A stretch of DNA of 64,000 bases, taken from assembly GCA_033002965.1 (NCBI GenBank), contig JAURVB010003128.1, positions 124,001 to 188,000 on the forward strand. The letters are read 5' to 3'. The DNA is from Piper betle. Lineage: Eukaryota > Streptophyta > Magnoliopsida > Piperales > Piperaceae. Shown here piece by piece: positions 45,119 to 58,408 of this stretch (its first letter is position 1; each line of letters begins with the position of its first letter). The notes under the pieces are model-generated. The model searched no databases and had not been told where the DNA came from. It worked only from the letters and a program-made list of their open reading frames with translations. Made by a program: the position numbers and the translations under genes.

Positions 45119-46727
45119 AGCACGTCTCATATATTGTCGTCCCGTCTGATTCTTGTGGATCAGAGAAGCCATGAAAATGGCTTCCTGCTCTCTTCTTCCT
45201 CTTCCTCTTGGACCTATCAACCGCCTGAGATCCGCAGGTCCTTCAAGATCAACACTACCCAGGTTCGAAATTTGTCTCTTTACTTTGTCAAACGCAGGAA
45301 ACTTCCATGGACACATTTTGCAGGTTTTTAAAACGTTGTTTTTAACTGCCGGTGGAAGCCGGGTGCTCATACGCTGTCAGCATTAAAACAAGCTGCTCCT
45401 CCACTTCATACACCAAGACGTCATAAGCCTGGATTTTGAATGCTTATGGATACGAGATAAAGATGCATTTTGGGTCGAATATTATAGCTAATCTTGATCT
45501 ATGCCAAGCGTTGTGTCCATATTTGTTCTTCACTGTCTTACCATTGTAATAATTTGGGTACTTCCAAAATCTGATGATTGACTCCATGTACTGTAGAGTA
45601 CCAAATGACTAGTTAGATTATATTGTAACTTTATAGGCATGTAATTGCCAGAGTTCCTAGCAGAAGCGTACTATGAAACCCAACTTGAAGGCAAATTTGT
45701 AATTATTTAAATGATCTCGGTTGAACTAACCTGGATTTCTCTCCCTTTAATTTTTCAACGTAAATGCTTAGCTTGGACTAATCATCAAACCACTTTTGAA
45801 CCTTTTTATGTTACAGTTAAACTAGTTTACTTCTCTTATTGTGGTCTCGTAGGCATCAAAAAATTGATTAATGCTTCGCCAATGTTACTTGTCGATCTGC
45901 TTAGTATGTAGAATCAAGTGTTGGTGGCCAGGTGTACGCCCCGAGGCTTGACAATTCATCATCAAGAACATTTGAGAGGTGCTCAACAGACGCATTCTAG
46001 ATCACTGGCCCCTGCCTCTACAAGATATGCTGCCTTTACCTCCTCCAGCAAGGATCAGACGGCTGGAAGCCGTAGTGGGTGACGGTCACACCGCTCAGGT
46101 CGAGGAGTATCACCTTCAACTACAACACTTTCCTTCCCAATGGAGTTTGGTATGATTCAACAACTATAATGCCGTGGGTTCACTTTCAGAGTGATGCTAG
46201 TCCAAACTCTATAATCCTTGGCAATTGCTTTGTCGTTGTGGAATAAAAATACCCGCATTGTTGAGGAAATGATACTGGGATGCCTTCGTTTATTTTTAGC
46301 ATGTTTGAATTTTTAATTATCTAAAGGCGTATTATTCTGAGAAATCTGCCCAAAGAAGGATTCCATTGTTTCCGTAAGAGCATCGGCATTTTCCCAAAAA
46401 ATTTTACGCTTATTCATACAACACATTCCGAGGCGTAACCATGGCGTCCCTGTTTTAAAACAGCTGTGTGATAAGCCTCCAATATATTCACAAGGATGGT
46501 AACGTACAGCTACATCATGACCACTCATAGAATGTAGAAATATGGATTATGCAATCTAATGGAACAACTTCATTCAATTGAGCTACAAAATCTGGAAAAT
46601 ATGGCAAAAATGCTAACCGAAGAAGCACTATTTATCGTGGTACAAGATAAAGTTTACAAAGCTATAAATCACCAGCGAAATCTGGAAGTATAACCTATAT
46701 AATTCAGTTTAAGGGATCTCATATGAT
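45119..46727. other. spacer with an orphan transit-peptide-like frame
   Basis: At 45171-45386 a plus-strand frame begins MKMASCSLLPLPLGPINRLR, reminiscent of a plastid transit peptide, and meets a possible donor (CAG then GTTCG) at about 45262. No matching downstream exon was identified. Around 45910-46240 some frames look faintly protein-like but hold stops. It could be the first exon of a gene whose remainder is lost. Confidence 0.3.
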
Positions 46728-48604
46728 TTAGTCATCCAATGAACTCATGAAACCTCCCAAGAAGCCAGCACCATTGCAGTTTCCACATAATATTTCCTTT
46801 TTACCCCTGCAAAACACAAGACTCATCTCTGAAAACTTTACAACTTTCAAGTGTTCGAATGATTTCGAGACCTATATGTGCAAAAGTATATGACTTGTAT
46901 GATTTGGTCTTCACATGGCTTATTATCAAGCGGAGTGCAACAATAGGATCCATGTCCCAAATCCCAATTAGTTGGAATCAGGAGGCCAAAAGATGATGAT
47001 GGTGACGACAACATAACATGATTTGTATTTTAGAGAAGTTTACTTATATTTACAACATTACATGATTTGTATTTTAGAGAAGTTTACTTATATGTAAGCA
47101 AACTTCAACTGGAAATGCAAGCTGAAAATCCAAGTTAGTTCAACTTGTCATTGCAGGCATGTCATTGCAGGCATGCACGATATGCTTTGTTATGGCAGAA
47201 AAAAGAAGAGCTTAATTGTTAGAAAGGTTTGTACCTGCAGAGCCAGCATAGAGCCCCAGCCTTGAACTGTCCGTTAAAATGGTCAACTGCATTCAGTCCA
47301 GTACCTTTGCATTGTGAACACTGCACTGCGCCTGACAAAATTTAACACGGTAAGTTGCACTAAGAATATTTTGAAGAAAGAAACTAGCACAGAGGACAAA
47401 GTTACTTGGCACAAATGAGCTGCTGTTCATTATTTTCTTTAGGCTCAATCACAGCTCTCAATTTATAATTAACACCTCAATAAATTGCTAAACTCTCAAT
47501 ATCAATAAATTGATAAAGTTCTTTGGCATCAATTTACCATTTCCATCACAATCTCCACATACAATGCTCTTCGTTTTTGTGCTACTTGCATTATCTTCTG
47601 CAGCCGCCTGAAGAATTAAGAGGAACAAAAAATAGGTTAATATCATGTGCAGGGGACAATATGGAGAATTAGGAACAGGGGCTACAAGAAGGAAAGAAAT
47701 TAGTGCTGGGCTTCCGCTAAATTCAGCTCATCTTAGTTACAGTTTCAGTCTATATCTATATACTCCATCTTACAGAGTTGATCAGCTAGCAAATGATAGC
47801 AACGAGTTCAATACTTGAGATTTCTCTTGTAGATGGCATTAGAGGAAATGATAGGAAATGCTGGATCAGAGTATGGTAGGGTTTTGAAGAATATGCAAAG
47901 ACAATGCATCAATGCGCAAAACAACTACACAAGCAAGCATGTTCATAAGACAAGCCAAGAAATGTTCATATTTCTGATGCATATATATTGTTGGGCCCGA
48001 AAAGTGATTTGCAACGGTGCCACACGCATGTCTAGTTTGGAAAATAAAATTTTCCCATTAGTCTTTATAAATAACTAGTCTCCCTAAGAACTAACGCAAG
48101 GCTAACCCAATATATATTAAATAAAAATAATACAAACTTGTTGCTTCTCTTTAAATAATAATTTAGTCTTCGAGCTACAATTACACAACGAACTCTTCAA
48201 CTACAGGGTAACATACTTTTCTGCACTGAAAAATTCAAGATTGGACAGAATACCATGCACGCAGAAAATATATAGTCATTAGAGAAATTTTCTACATGGT
48301 AAATTTCAGGGAACTGTACACATACGATAACACAAGCTAAATGTACAAAAACCTGATCATCTTACTCTTGTTCTGACACTTCGAAATTGCAAAAAATTCA
48401 CTCCAACAACTTCAATCCGGGGCGACTTTGGAACCTCACGGCAGCCAACATTTCCTAGCATGATTGGAAGTAATAACGTAATAGACACAGAACGACATCA
48501 AGAAAGCAGGAAAAAACACCACCAAAATTGCAAGAGATGCAATCACCTGGCGTAACCGAAGACTTAAAGGAATTCACAGCGGTGAAGCAGAGCGCGTTGG
48601 CCAT
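46728..48604 (-). CDS. BSD2: BSD2, plastid Rubisco-assembly chaperone
   Basis: Five minus-strand exons join in frame at consensus splice sites: 48547-48604, 48366-48454, 47538-47607, 47235-47331 and 46728-46806, giving 130 residues. After a transit-peptide-like start (MANALCFTAVNSFKSSV) come four CxxC pairs of the DnaJ-type zinc-finger fold: C66-C69, C77-C80, C101-C104 and C112-C115, with CSQCKGTGLNAVDHFNGQF and KAGALCWLCRGKKE. These match Arabidopsis BSD2 (about 136 residues), which holds folded Rubisco large subunits in the chloroplast stroma until small subunits replace it. All phases agree and no lesion was seen. It is divergently arranged with the DUF3119 gene, also plastid-type. No exon is long enough to stand out as an ORF. 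Confidence 0.92.
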
Positions 48605-48897
48605 TTCCGTACGAACCCACTACACTGTGTGTTGTTTGGGAAGAGGAAGTGTCGCAGTTCGGTGGTGAAAACGTGGCAAGGAATAAGACGATAAGGCTGC
48701 TCAACGTGTGGCTCTAGTTTAGGACATTTACGGTTCTGCCCAAGTTGGCTCCTCGTGGTGAGGAGGTTTAATGGTAGCTAAATAGAGGTTGGCATGGTCT
48801 TTTTCGGTCTCTAGCTCATCTAGGGGGGTTGTGGGAAGAAACCACTCAACAATGAGAGAGTAGTCTGGTTCAGAAAGGAGGGGACTGGAAGAGAACC
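48605..48897. promoter_or_regulatory. shared intergenic region of a divergent gene pair
   Basis: Only 293 bp separate the BSD2 and DUF3119 start codons, so both 5' leaders and promoters must share or overlap this stretch. I see no obvious paired TATA boxes. A bidirectional promoter for two plastid-protein genes is an inference from geometry. Confidence 0.6.
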
Positions 48898-51683
48898 ATG
48901 AGCGCCATCGCTCTTGTATCTGCTTCTCAAAGGCTATCATCTCCGTGTAAGATCCATTTCTCCACTTTTTGGTGGCTGCAGGTTCATTCTAATTTACTCT
49001 GGTCCATTCTAGTTTCAAGTGTTTACAGTTGATCTTGATGGTCTTTTCCTAGGAAGTCTTCTGACTCTTTTCTGGTTGGGTTTTTAATCATTGCTTAGTA
49101 TGAACTATGAATTGCATCATGTGTAACGATTCTTCTGTTTGTAGGCAGACTTGGTTAACTTGTTGGTATATATTGCCATCTGTGATTTTTGCTGCATGTG
49201 TGGGACAATTGGATTTTGTAACTTGTTGAACATTGTCTCCATGAGCAGGGAGAGATGTGAGTGTGCTTTATCCAACCGCCATGAGTCTTCTATACAAAAA
49301 GACCATGCATAGCAACATATTCACATTAAATGGAAGAAGAAATGGCTTACAGCATTCTGCTGTGTTTGCATTTATGGTAAGTGATTTTCTCTATTCAGTA
49401 ATTGGTAGAAAGGAGAGGCTATCATGCTATGTTTGATAGCTACTAGTGATGTATAAAGCTTCGAATTCTGGTGCTAGCTTTAGTTTCTTTGATGTTCTCA
49501 ATCACTTGAATTCCAGTCCTCTTTTCCATGTTGGCGTATCGCTTGTAGCTCAATCAGTTTAAACGTGCTTGACATTATCCTCTTTGAATTTTTTTTCCTT
49601 GGTTGATAGAGTTGTAGCCAATGCATTATTTTCGTAGGGCATTATATCCCTTGTAATTCCGTGTGACCAAAAGGATGACAGGATTTAGTTGAAAAAGATG
49701 AACTTACATGAGATGAATTTGCCTAAGGAATCAATGATCAATTACCTTGCACTGACGACAGGCAGGAAAGAAGACAAAGAAGAGAGAAACTGTGGTTCCT
49801 GACCCGGACTACAGAATATCAGTTGTTTTATTGGGTAAGAAAAATAGCCCTATGAATCGTGTACATAGTTTATGCTATTCCCTGTTTAACTATTCTTAGA
49901 AATTAGAATCCATCCAGACAAGTAATACTGGTTCATTTTTTCTTTAAAAAAAATGTCTGGAACTCTTATTTGGCCTGATATTTATCGTGAATGATAACAG
50001 GTCTAGCAGGTGGTTTAGCATATCAAAATAATCTGCTACCAGCGGCCCCAATTGGTCTCCTTGGCTTGCTTCTTTTATTCCAGGTTAATGTTCCTAGCAA
50101 TATCTGATAAAGCCACAAAAATTTTGAACTGAACATTGGCATATTCTTTTTAGTGTAAATAAGCATTTCTGCTGCTCTTTTTCAGTATCCTATTTTAGTT
50201 AATTTGTAATGACTTGTCTAGTTCCCGTGCTGATTCCAAAATTTCTTTAATATGAAGCGTTGAGTGGCAATGTACAAGAATTTGTTGTCATCTGAAATTT
50301 GAATTTATCTTGCATTAGGATGAGACTTGTTTTTGTTATTTTCCATGTATGACAACTTTTTGCATTTGTATGACAACTTTTTGCATTTATCTTTTCTTAT
50401 CAGACTAGCAGAGTAAGATTTGTGTTCGATAATGAGGCACTGGTGAGTTACTCTCTGTCAAGATTTAGCAGTCACTCGTATTTGTTTGTTGAGTAGGTCA
50501 CTGTTTGGTCACACGATCATGCCTTGATTATGATACAATTTATTTTTTCCTTTACAGATTGTGATATAATTGGGAATAACTTTTTTTATATATTGAACGT
50601 GACCCATTTATGAATGAATTTCTCCATTCCTTAACCTGGCAAAACCGGCATGCAATTTTTTTTTCGTAATGTCTTGCTTTCTACGAAACACAATGAAAAC
50701 AAAAAGCATGCCCGTGAAATGTGATTTGCAAACACAATTGTATAATCCATAGGATGGCATGCTCATTTTCTAATTTTTGCTTTAGTATATAGTGAAGAAA
50801 CCAAGGAGAAAGCTTAACAGAAAAAAATGAATAAGGTGGCTTTCTATGTATCTATTGTAGAAGCCCTTGAGTTAACTCTCATGTAACAAAGTTACCGCTA
50901 GGTAGTTTTAATTTTCTATCAATATCCTGGAAGAATTCTCGCTGTGATGAATCAGAAACTAGTTGTTTTTCACTTATCTGTTTGGTGTTTAAAAATTCAA
51001 TGCAACATTATTTTATTGTAAAGCCTATGCTATATCTTACTCTGTAATCTCAGGTGCAGTTTCAGCATGATTGTGATTGCATAGAATAGAATAGTATGAT
51101 TTCATTTCATGTTTTGGTTGTGCTTAACTTCTATGTGTCAACACTCCAGGAGGTGAAGATTGGGGATCAGTTGGATGAATCTGGTGAAAACGTGTTTGTT
51201 GGAGGACAAAATCGTTGGAAGTGAGTCTTATCATCAAATCAGGAATGTGCTTTGTACTTTATAATATGTACATTTGGAAAGAAGAAATTACCTCAAGTAT
51301 TCATAAAATGCAGATACTCGACTTTTGTGAATTGGGAGCTATGGTGGCCAAGCTTCCCTATCTTGGTCTATTTCAAAGAAATTCAAACTAAAGCTGAAGG
51401 ACAGATACACTTTTTCCCCGTCATATTTGTAAGTAACATCACCAGTTGAATGCATTAATTTTTTTATACTCGTAAGTGCAGTATATTCACATAAATGGCA
51501 GATTGAGTTTTTTTCCTTGTTTTTGCATATGATTTTACTTAACTGGTCAATATAAGCTAGCCTTTGATTTTAACATATATGCTTATGTATATCGATCTCG
51601 TATTGTAGAATGGAAAGCAACTTTATGATGTCATGGTTGAAAGAGCTGGTCCTTCCAAAACAAGTGGACCTGAGGAATCCTAA
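48898..51683 (+). CDS. plastid DUF3119-type membrane protein
   Basis: Eight exons join without phase conflict: 48898-48946, 49249-49376, 49762-49834, 50001-50083, 50404-50442, 51150-51220, 51314-51428 and 51609-51683, giving 210 residues. An N-terminal region of about 60 residues rich in Ser and Arg fits a plastid transit peptide (MSAIALVSASQRLSSPW). Residues about 76-111 form one or two membrane segments (YRISVVLLGLAGGLAYQ, then PIGLLGLLLLFQ). The C-terminal part has the pattern FVNWELWWPSFPILVYFKE and IHFFPVIFNGKQLYDVM, which I associate with DUF3119 proteins of cyanobacteria and plastids (W.NW.IFWPP.PILFYFKE). Function is unknown. A damaged copy of exons 5-6 lies at 61.4 kb. Confidence 0.8.
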
Positions 51684-52640
51684 ATCAATGTGGCCAAAAT
51701 AACATACCTTGAAGTTTTATGTAAAATCCAAGCTTGCAAGCTGATGTGTTTCCTCATTATTTTTTGTTTCCTGATTACTGAAAATTTTACCAGGCACCAA
51801 ATTCTTCCCGACTTTATCCCTCACTCGAGGAAGTGAAGAAGACTGCGGTTGCAGATGGACTACTAAAGTAACGATGCATAACAATGTTCGCATTTAAGCG
51901 TCAACAACATTTCACATCGTGAGAGTTTGAGAGTATGATCTAATTATCTTTATACTTGGAGGTTTAGAGAGTTTGAGCGTTTTTATCCATAATCTAAAAT
52001 CTCAATCACACAAAAGGCCAGAACAAATGAAAGTCTCACATAGTAAAGAGCGAGTTGTAATATATCACATAACATAGTTTTCCATACACCTGTCAAACTC
52101 GGTATACTGGAATTCTCTTCAAATTATGGTTTAGGCTTTTATATTATATTAATTTTAATTCATACCTTATTAATTCTTAATTAGAAATTCTTCCCCCCCC
52201 CCAATGATTACAAGAACTTTTATCCGCTTGTGGGAGTCCTCCATTTCCATTGTAAGACATATATCGATTTTATCTGTTACAAGAAGAATGATTGCCCTTT
52301 TCTATGTTCCACTATCTTTGAAGAAAGTCATGTTATAATGCGTAAGGTAATCAGCCAAACTATTACTTTTGTTTATAATTTTTTATTGCTATTAAATAGA
52401 ATTTATGGTTGGTTATATTTGGGATTAGCTTTTTCTTACAAGCATTTTTACTACACAAGTAACCACTTCCCTTTTCATACCCTAATCAAAACGCTATTTA
52501 CCTAAAACTAAAACTTAATATTAATATTCATTATTTTTAATTTAAGTTTCACCTTATTACAAAATACTTTAGATTTAATGTTACAAAATATTGAACTTAA
52601 AATAAAGATATACATGCCTCATAGATCGTATATTGAGTTT
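51684..52640. other. 3' flank of the DUF3119 gene, duplicated downstream
   Basis: No gene was found. The parts from about 52087 onward, including a C-run at 52193-52202, recur at about 61893-62375, so this flank belongs to the duplicated block. Confidence 0.7.
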
Positions 52641-54469
52641 TGGTCTGTATTGAATAATACTTGCTTGAAATAACAACCATATAATGAGTTCAAAATAGCA
52701 AAATAATTACTAACTATACGTTGCATCTTCGGCAAAAATTTCTACCCATACAATAAAAACCCACCCGAAGGGACAATTTCATGACAGTAATAAAATAATT
52801 AAGTCCACGTAATAATAATAAAAACAAATTAAGGTTAAATATGAGTCTTTTATTGTAGCAAACTAACCACCATACTAGACAATTATTATTTATGATCACG
52901 AACGCTTTAAACATATATTGTAACTTATATTCTAATATTTGACTACATAATGGATTACAACAGATTCCTTAGACCCAACGCATCTTTAATACTCAAATGC
53001 TAAAACTCTACCTCTGTTTTGCCAATTAACAACAAAACAGATTATCCTTAATTACATTTATACAAATTATACATACCTTATTCTAAGGGACTTTACTACT
53101 TTAATTTAATAGTAAAAAGTCAGTCACCGAAAAGCAAGTAAAGAAAATTTTGGCCGGAAAAATGTGCCAAGGTGTAGCCTAAATCTTTTTTTATAAAGGG
53201 TGGAAGATGGCTACACAATATGTGTAATTACCTTCATTATTTCCTTATTCACACTTAACGATGTTAACTTTGTAATAAAGAATATATAAATATCAATAAA
53301 TAATACTAAGAAGAGTTACATAATTTTTAATTAGATTAATGACTCTCTTAACTACCCATATGGTTACCTAGTTAACAGTTAACCCAACTAGGGTTACACA
53401 ATAAGTGTAATTACCTTCATTATTTTCTTATTTACACTTAAAGATGTTAACTTCATCATAATGAGTTCTATATAAAGATTAATAAATACTACTAAGAGTA
53501 TTCACACTTTAAGATGTTAACTTTTTTATAGTAAATTCTATATAAAGATTAATAAATAATACTAATAGGAGTTACATGATTTTCAATTAGATTAATGAAT
53601 CTCTTCACTAACTATAGGGTTAACTAGTTAACAGTTAACCCAACTCGAGTCTATTTTTTTCCAACAATTTTATAATAAAAATACATTCTTTATGTTATAA
53701 TTTCTAAAGAATCATTATGAGGAATATTTAAATATATTCGACAATACAATTTAAATACAAAACATATGGTAATAGATGCCTTCGCTAAAATGTTTAAATG
53801 AGTATTTATAACTGAATGTAGACTGCTAAACGGGTGAGTGAGCTGAGCTCAGCTTTTGCTTGAACTCGATTCGAATAAGTCGAAGTTCGTTCGAACTCGA
53901 ATCGAAATCGATGAGTTTTGAAAATATATGCTCGAAATCGACTCGAATATTTTTTATGTTATTTGAGCTCGTCTCGAGCTCATCTCGAGCTCAAATATAC
54001 TTAAACTGTTTAATTTTAATAATAATCAGCTTATTTGAGATATCAAAATTAACTCGATTATAAAGTCAAAAGTAGCTCAGCTCGCTAGCTCGTGTTATTT
54101 AAATTTTGATAACTTGTACAATATTTAACTTTGAAATACAACTTGCTTGTGTTAATTTAGTTATGCACCAATATGATAACTTATACCATATTTAAAATTT
54201 TGTTTGTAAAAATGGGTTTGTGAGGTAACAATTAGTAACTAATTAATTATAATTGTATTTTAAGTTGAAACGTCCCCATACTCATATTATCAATATTGAT
54301 ACAAATTGTAATAGATTTTTTATGTGTTAAATTTGTTTTTTGTAATAGTCGTAGATTTTAGCATTTATGGTTGAGCAAGTAAATACCTTCTGATTAACGT
54401 GAATTTAGCTTCAGTTAAAAAAATTAATTAGCCTTTAATCATAACAGAATTGAATAAAAAGTAATTTTA
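52640..54469. repeat. AT-rich long repeat, copy 1
   Basis: It begins TCTGTATTGAATAATAC and runs about 1.8 kb until the same sequence recurs at 54472. It contains sub-copies of a roughly 250-bp block ending GTTAACAGTTAACCCAACT (near 53371 and 53631) and, at 53830-54085, a stretch dense in CTCGA/TCGAG words. Confidence 0.85.
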
Positions 54470-55745
54470 GTCTGTATTGAATAATACTCGATTAAAATAA
54501 CAACCATATAATGACTTCAAAACAATAAAATAATTACTAACTATACGTTGCATCTTCGGATTGTCCTTAACCATTGCAAAAATTTCTACCCATACGATAA
54601 AAACCCACCGCTGAGAGCAATAAAATAATTATGTCCACGTAATAATAATAAAAATAAATTAAGGTTAAATATGAGTCTTGTTTGGCTTTTATTGTAGCAA
54701 ACTAACCACCATACTAAACAACTACTATTTATGATCACGAACGCTTTAGACATATATTGTAACTTATATTCTAATCTTTGACTACGTAATGGATTACAAC
54801 AGATTCCTTGGACCCAACGCATCTTTAACACTCAAATGACTCTACCTCCGTTTTGCTAATTAACAACAAACCGATTATCCGTAACTACATACATACAAAT
54901 TATACATACCTTATTCTAAGCGATTTTGTTACTTTAATTTAATAGTGAAAGGTCAATCACCGAAAAGGAAGTAAAGAAAATTTTGGCAGGAAAAATGTGC
55001 CAACGTGTAGCCCAAATCTTTTTTATAAAGGGTGGAAGATGATGGCTACATAATATGTGCAATTACCTTCATTATTTCCTTATTCACACTTAACGATGTT
55101 AACTTCATAATAATGAATTCTATATAAAGGTCAATAAATAATACTAAGAGGAGTTACATAATTTTTAATTAGATTAATGACTCTATTAACTACCCATATG
55201 GTTAACTAGTTAACAGTTAACCCAACTAGGGTTACACAATAAGTGTAATTACCTTCATTACTTCCTTATTTACACTTAAAGATGTTAACTTCATCATAAT
55301 GAGTTCTATATAAAGATTAATAAATAGTATTAAGAGTATTCACACTTAAAGATGTTAGCTTCGTCATAGTAAATTCTATATAAAGATTAATAAATAATAC
55401 TAATAGGAGTTACATGATTTTCAATTAGATTAATGACTCTCTTGACTAACTATAGGGTTAACTAGTTAACAGTTAACCCAACTCGAGTTTATTTTTTTGC
55501 CAACGATTTTACTATATAAATACATTCTTTATGTTATAATTTCTAAAGAATCATTATGAGGAATATTTAAATATATTCGACAATACAATTTAAATACAAA
55601 ACATATGGTAATAGATGCATTTACTAAAATGTTTAAGCCAGTATTTGTAACTAAATGTATGGTAACTAAATGTAGGATTGCTAAACGAGTGAGCGAGTTG
55701 ACCTTAGCTTGTGCTTGAACTCGATTCGAATAACTCGAAGTTCGT
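54470..55745. repeat. AT-rich long repeat, copy 2, truncated
   Basis: It follows copy 1 head-to-tail with close similarity, including both GTTAACAGTTAACCCAACT blocks (about 55206 and 55466), and breaks off inside the CTCGA-rich part at about 55745. Confidence 0.85.
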
Positions 55746-56141
55746 TAAAAAATTTACTAAAATATAGTTAGATTGACCCATCATAAAAGAAAAATTACGA
55801 ACATAGTATTTGCACATTGAATTCCACACTTTTATTTATTGCATTCACACATTAAATTCCATGTCATTATTTATTACCCATAAATCCTTAACTTTAATAG
55901 ATTAATTGAATTTAGGTCAACCTTAAATAATGATATAATTTAATATTCATCCATATCTATATATTTATCTCCAACATCCAACAAACACAAGTCATTTTTG
56001 GGAGAGGTTTAATATTTAATTAAAACTCTAAATGCCAATGGTATGAAAAATTTGTAATTTTTTTAATCATTTTTTATTTAATCGATAACAAGGATCTATC
56101 GATGAGAAAATGCAATGGTTTTAGTTTGGTTTCGTTGAACC
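55746..56141. other. flank between repeat and polygalacturonase relic
   Basis: The left part (to about 55865) resembles the sequence following the repeat at 61285-61350 (GACCCATCATAAAAGA). The remainder should be the former promoter of the polygalacturonase; no element was assigned. Confidence 0.55.
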
Positions 56142-58408
56142 ATGCAGGGTTTTTTTGACGATTATACTACTGATCTTAGTTTCTGGTTCAACGATTTGGT
56201 GCATGGCAAATGCTCAGACATACAATGTTGTTGATTATGGAGCTGTGGGGAATAGGAAAACTGATGACACCCAAGTACTTATATACCACTTATCTACATT
56301 GCCATTTTTACTTAACGAGCTAGAACTAAATATTTCTTTTTGAAGAAAACTGCATTGTATTAACTAATATATTAACAAGAATTGTGTATATTTAAGCTAG
56401 TTTTTACTAACCAATCTTCCATTGATGAAAATTTAAGGCCTTCGGAAAGGCATGGGCTACCGCTTGCGGAAGCACAGAAAATTTGCCTACACTTTTGGTG
56501 ACTGAAAGGGGAACATTTTTGCTCAAGCCCATCGCTTTTATTGGCAAATGCACGAGTGCTTCTGGTATTCATGTTCACGTAACTCGCCGGTGCACATTTA
56601 CGTACTCGCATTTTATTTTGTAGGATGTTATTCTTTTTCCGAGCATTTTAATGCATTATATTAATGCTCAGGTTATTGACATCTTAACATATTGGCTCTC
56701 TTATTTTTTGGTATATATTGTAGGTATCTGGTAATATTGTAGCGTACAGTGATCCAAGTTTCATGCAAGGGGCTGATCAGTGGTTAGTGTTTGAAGGAGT
56801 GGATCGGACTCAAAATTGACGGAAATGGAATGATCGATGGTCAAGGTTTCGCCTGGTGGATAAGAAAGGTACTTAGTAATTAATTAATTACACACTAATT
56901 ACCATTACTACGATCTTTTCATGGCAAAATTGACAGTACTTAATCGCTTTCATCTTTGCCTGTATTTTTGCAGACGCTAAATCGTCCAACGGTAAGCAAA
57001 TATACAAGTTCGCTACTCGTGCTTGGGCTTGACTCATGATCTTATATGATTGATTTGTAACGTATAATTTTGTTTAAGCAATACTTAATTAATTTGGTGT
57101 TGATTATGTTTTCTTTACACGTCGGGGATATAAGGCGTTGTCATTCCAATCGTGCAACCAGCTGACTGTGAGTGGGATTAAAATGGCTAACAGCCCAAGA
57201 AACCATATTGTTGTGAATGCCTGCAACAATGTTCTCATCTATAACATCTCCGTCAATTCCCCTGACAGCTCCCCTAACACCGATGGCATCAACATCGGCG
57301 ACTCTAATGGTGTCGTTGTCCGTGATTCATCAATATCATGCGGTACTAATTAATCATGATATACATATTTATGCATTATCTTCCACCTGTACGTGCCGTT
57401 GGATCGACGTGCATGAGTTCCGCCATCTTATAAATATTGTTTATCTGTTTGCAATTGTAACAGGCGATGATTGCATCAGTGTTCTAAGTGGCTCATCCAA
57501 TGTTAATATTACGAATGTTAATTGCGGTCCTGGCCATGGAATAAGGTGCAAATATGGTGCTCCGATTACAAATAATTAAGCTAGTAAAAAGAAATTACGT
57601 AATTTTCATTCTTGGCTGTGTATTCAATATGCAATATATGCTATTGTACTACCATTGGAAGTTTGGGAAATCAACCTTATTATACCATACAACGTGGTGC
57701 AGTATTGGAAGTTTGGGAATGAATATGGCCACAAGTCAAGTTTCAGATGTTCATGTGTCATATTGTACTTTCACCCAGACACAGAATGGAGCAAGGATCA
57801 AGACCTTCCAGGTTATTTTTGTGCTTAATGTAAACTATTATTAATTAATAAATTACTTATATTGACTAAGTAAGATATAATATAATGTAATACCCTCTTC
57901 CAGGGAGGTTCGGGGTACGCAAGGGGAATCACCTTCCAGCATCTACAGCTTGACAGATTGATAACCCAATAGTCATCGACCAGTATTACTTCAGCAGGCA
58001 AAACTCTGTAAGTACTAATTGATACTATTGTTACACACTTTACCCGTGAGATCACATGGCCAATACTATATATATGATGTGATTACAAAGCATAAAACAA
58101 GATGCTAGCTGGATATATTGTACGCTCTAACAATTGCAATTTCTTGGTGATAAATGATGTTGCAGTCGCAAGCAGTGGCAATAAGCGACGTCGAATTCGA
58201 CGACGTGCGAGGAACTGGTACCTTGGAGGTGCTAGTGAAACTTGTATGCAGCGATAGTGTGCCCTGCAGTAACATCCGCCTGCGAGGAATAAACTTGCGT
58301 ACCGCATTACCAGGGACGACGGCAAAGGCTCTTTATTGGATGGTGCAAGGATCCGAAACAGCAGAGTCTGTGCCTCCGGTGCCATGTTTGTCTAAAAACG
58401 CTTCTTAA
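56142..58408 (+). pseudogene. polygalacturonase (GH28), three 1-base lesions
   Basis: Nine exons can be placed with intact splice sites: 56142-56274, 56438-56578, 56724-56868, 56974-56991, 57135-57342, 57464-57545, 57703-57811, 57904-58007 and 58166-58408. GH28 landmarks are NVVDYGAVGNRKTDDTQ, then NTDGIN, GDDC, CGPGHGI and RIKTFQ, which supply the catalytic Asp and His and the substrate-binding Arg/Lys of pectin hydrolases; a signal peptide would precede AQTYN. Three single-base changes break the frame: an extra T in the T-run at 56151-56157, an extra base near 56814 in exon 3 (145 instead of 144 bases), and a missing base near 57952 in exon 8 (104 instead of 105). Everything else, including the C-terminal VPPVPCLS, is preserved. 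It is a young pseudogene, or sequencing indels in a live gene. Confidence 0.9.

Noticed and set aside
42712..45370. Pro-, Arg- or Gly-rich ORFs up to 305 codons on both strands
   Set aside because: All six frames are open in places because the DNA is GC-rich and repetitive. There are no domains and the region is a mobile element.
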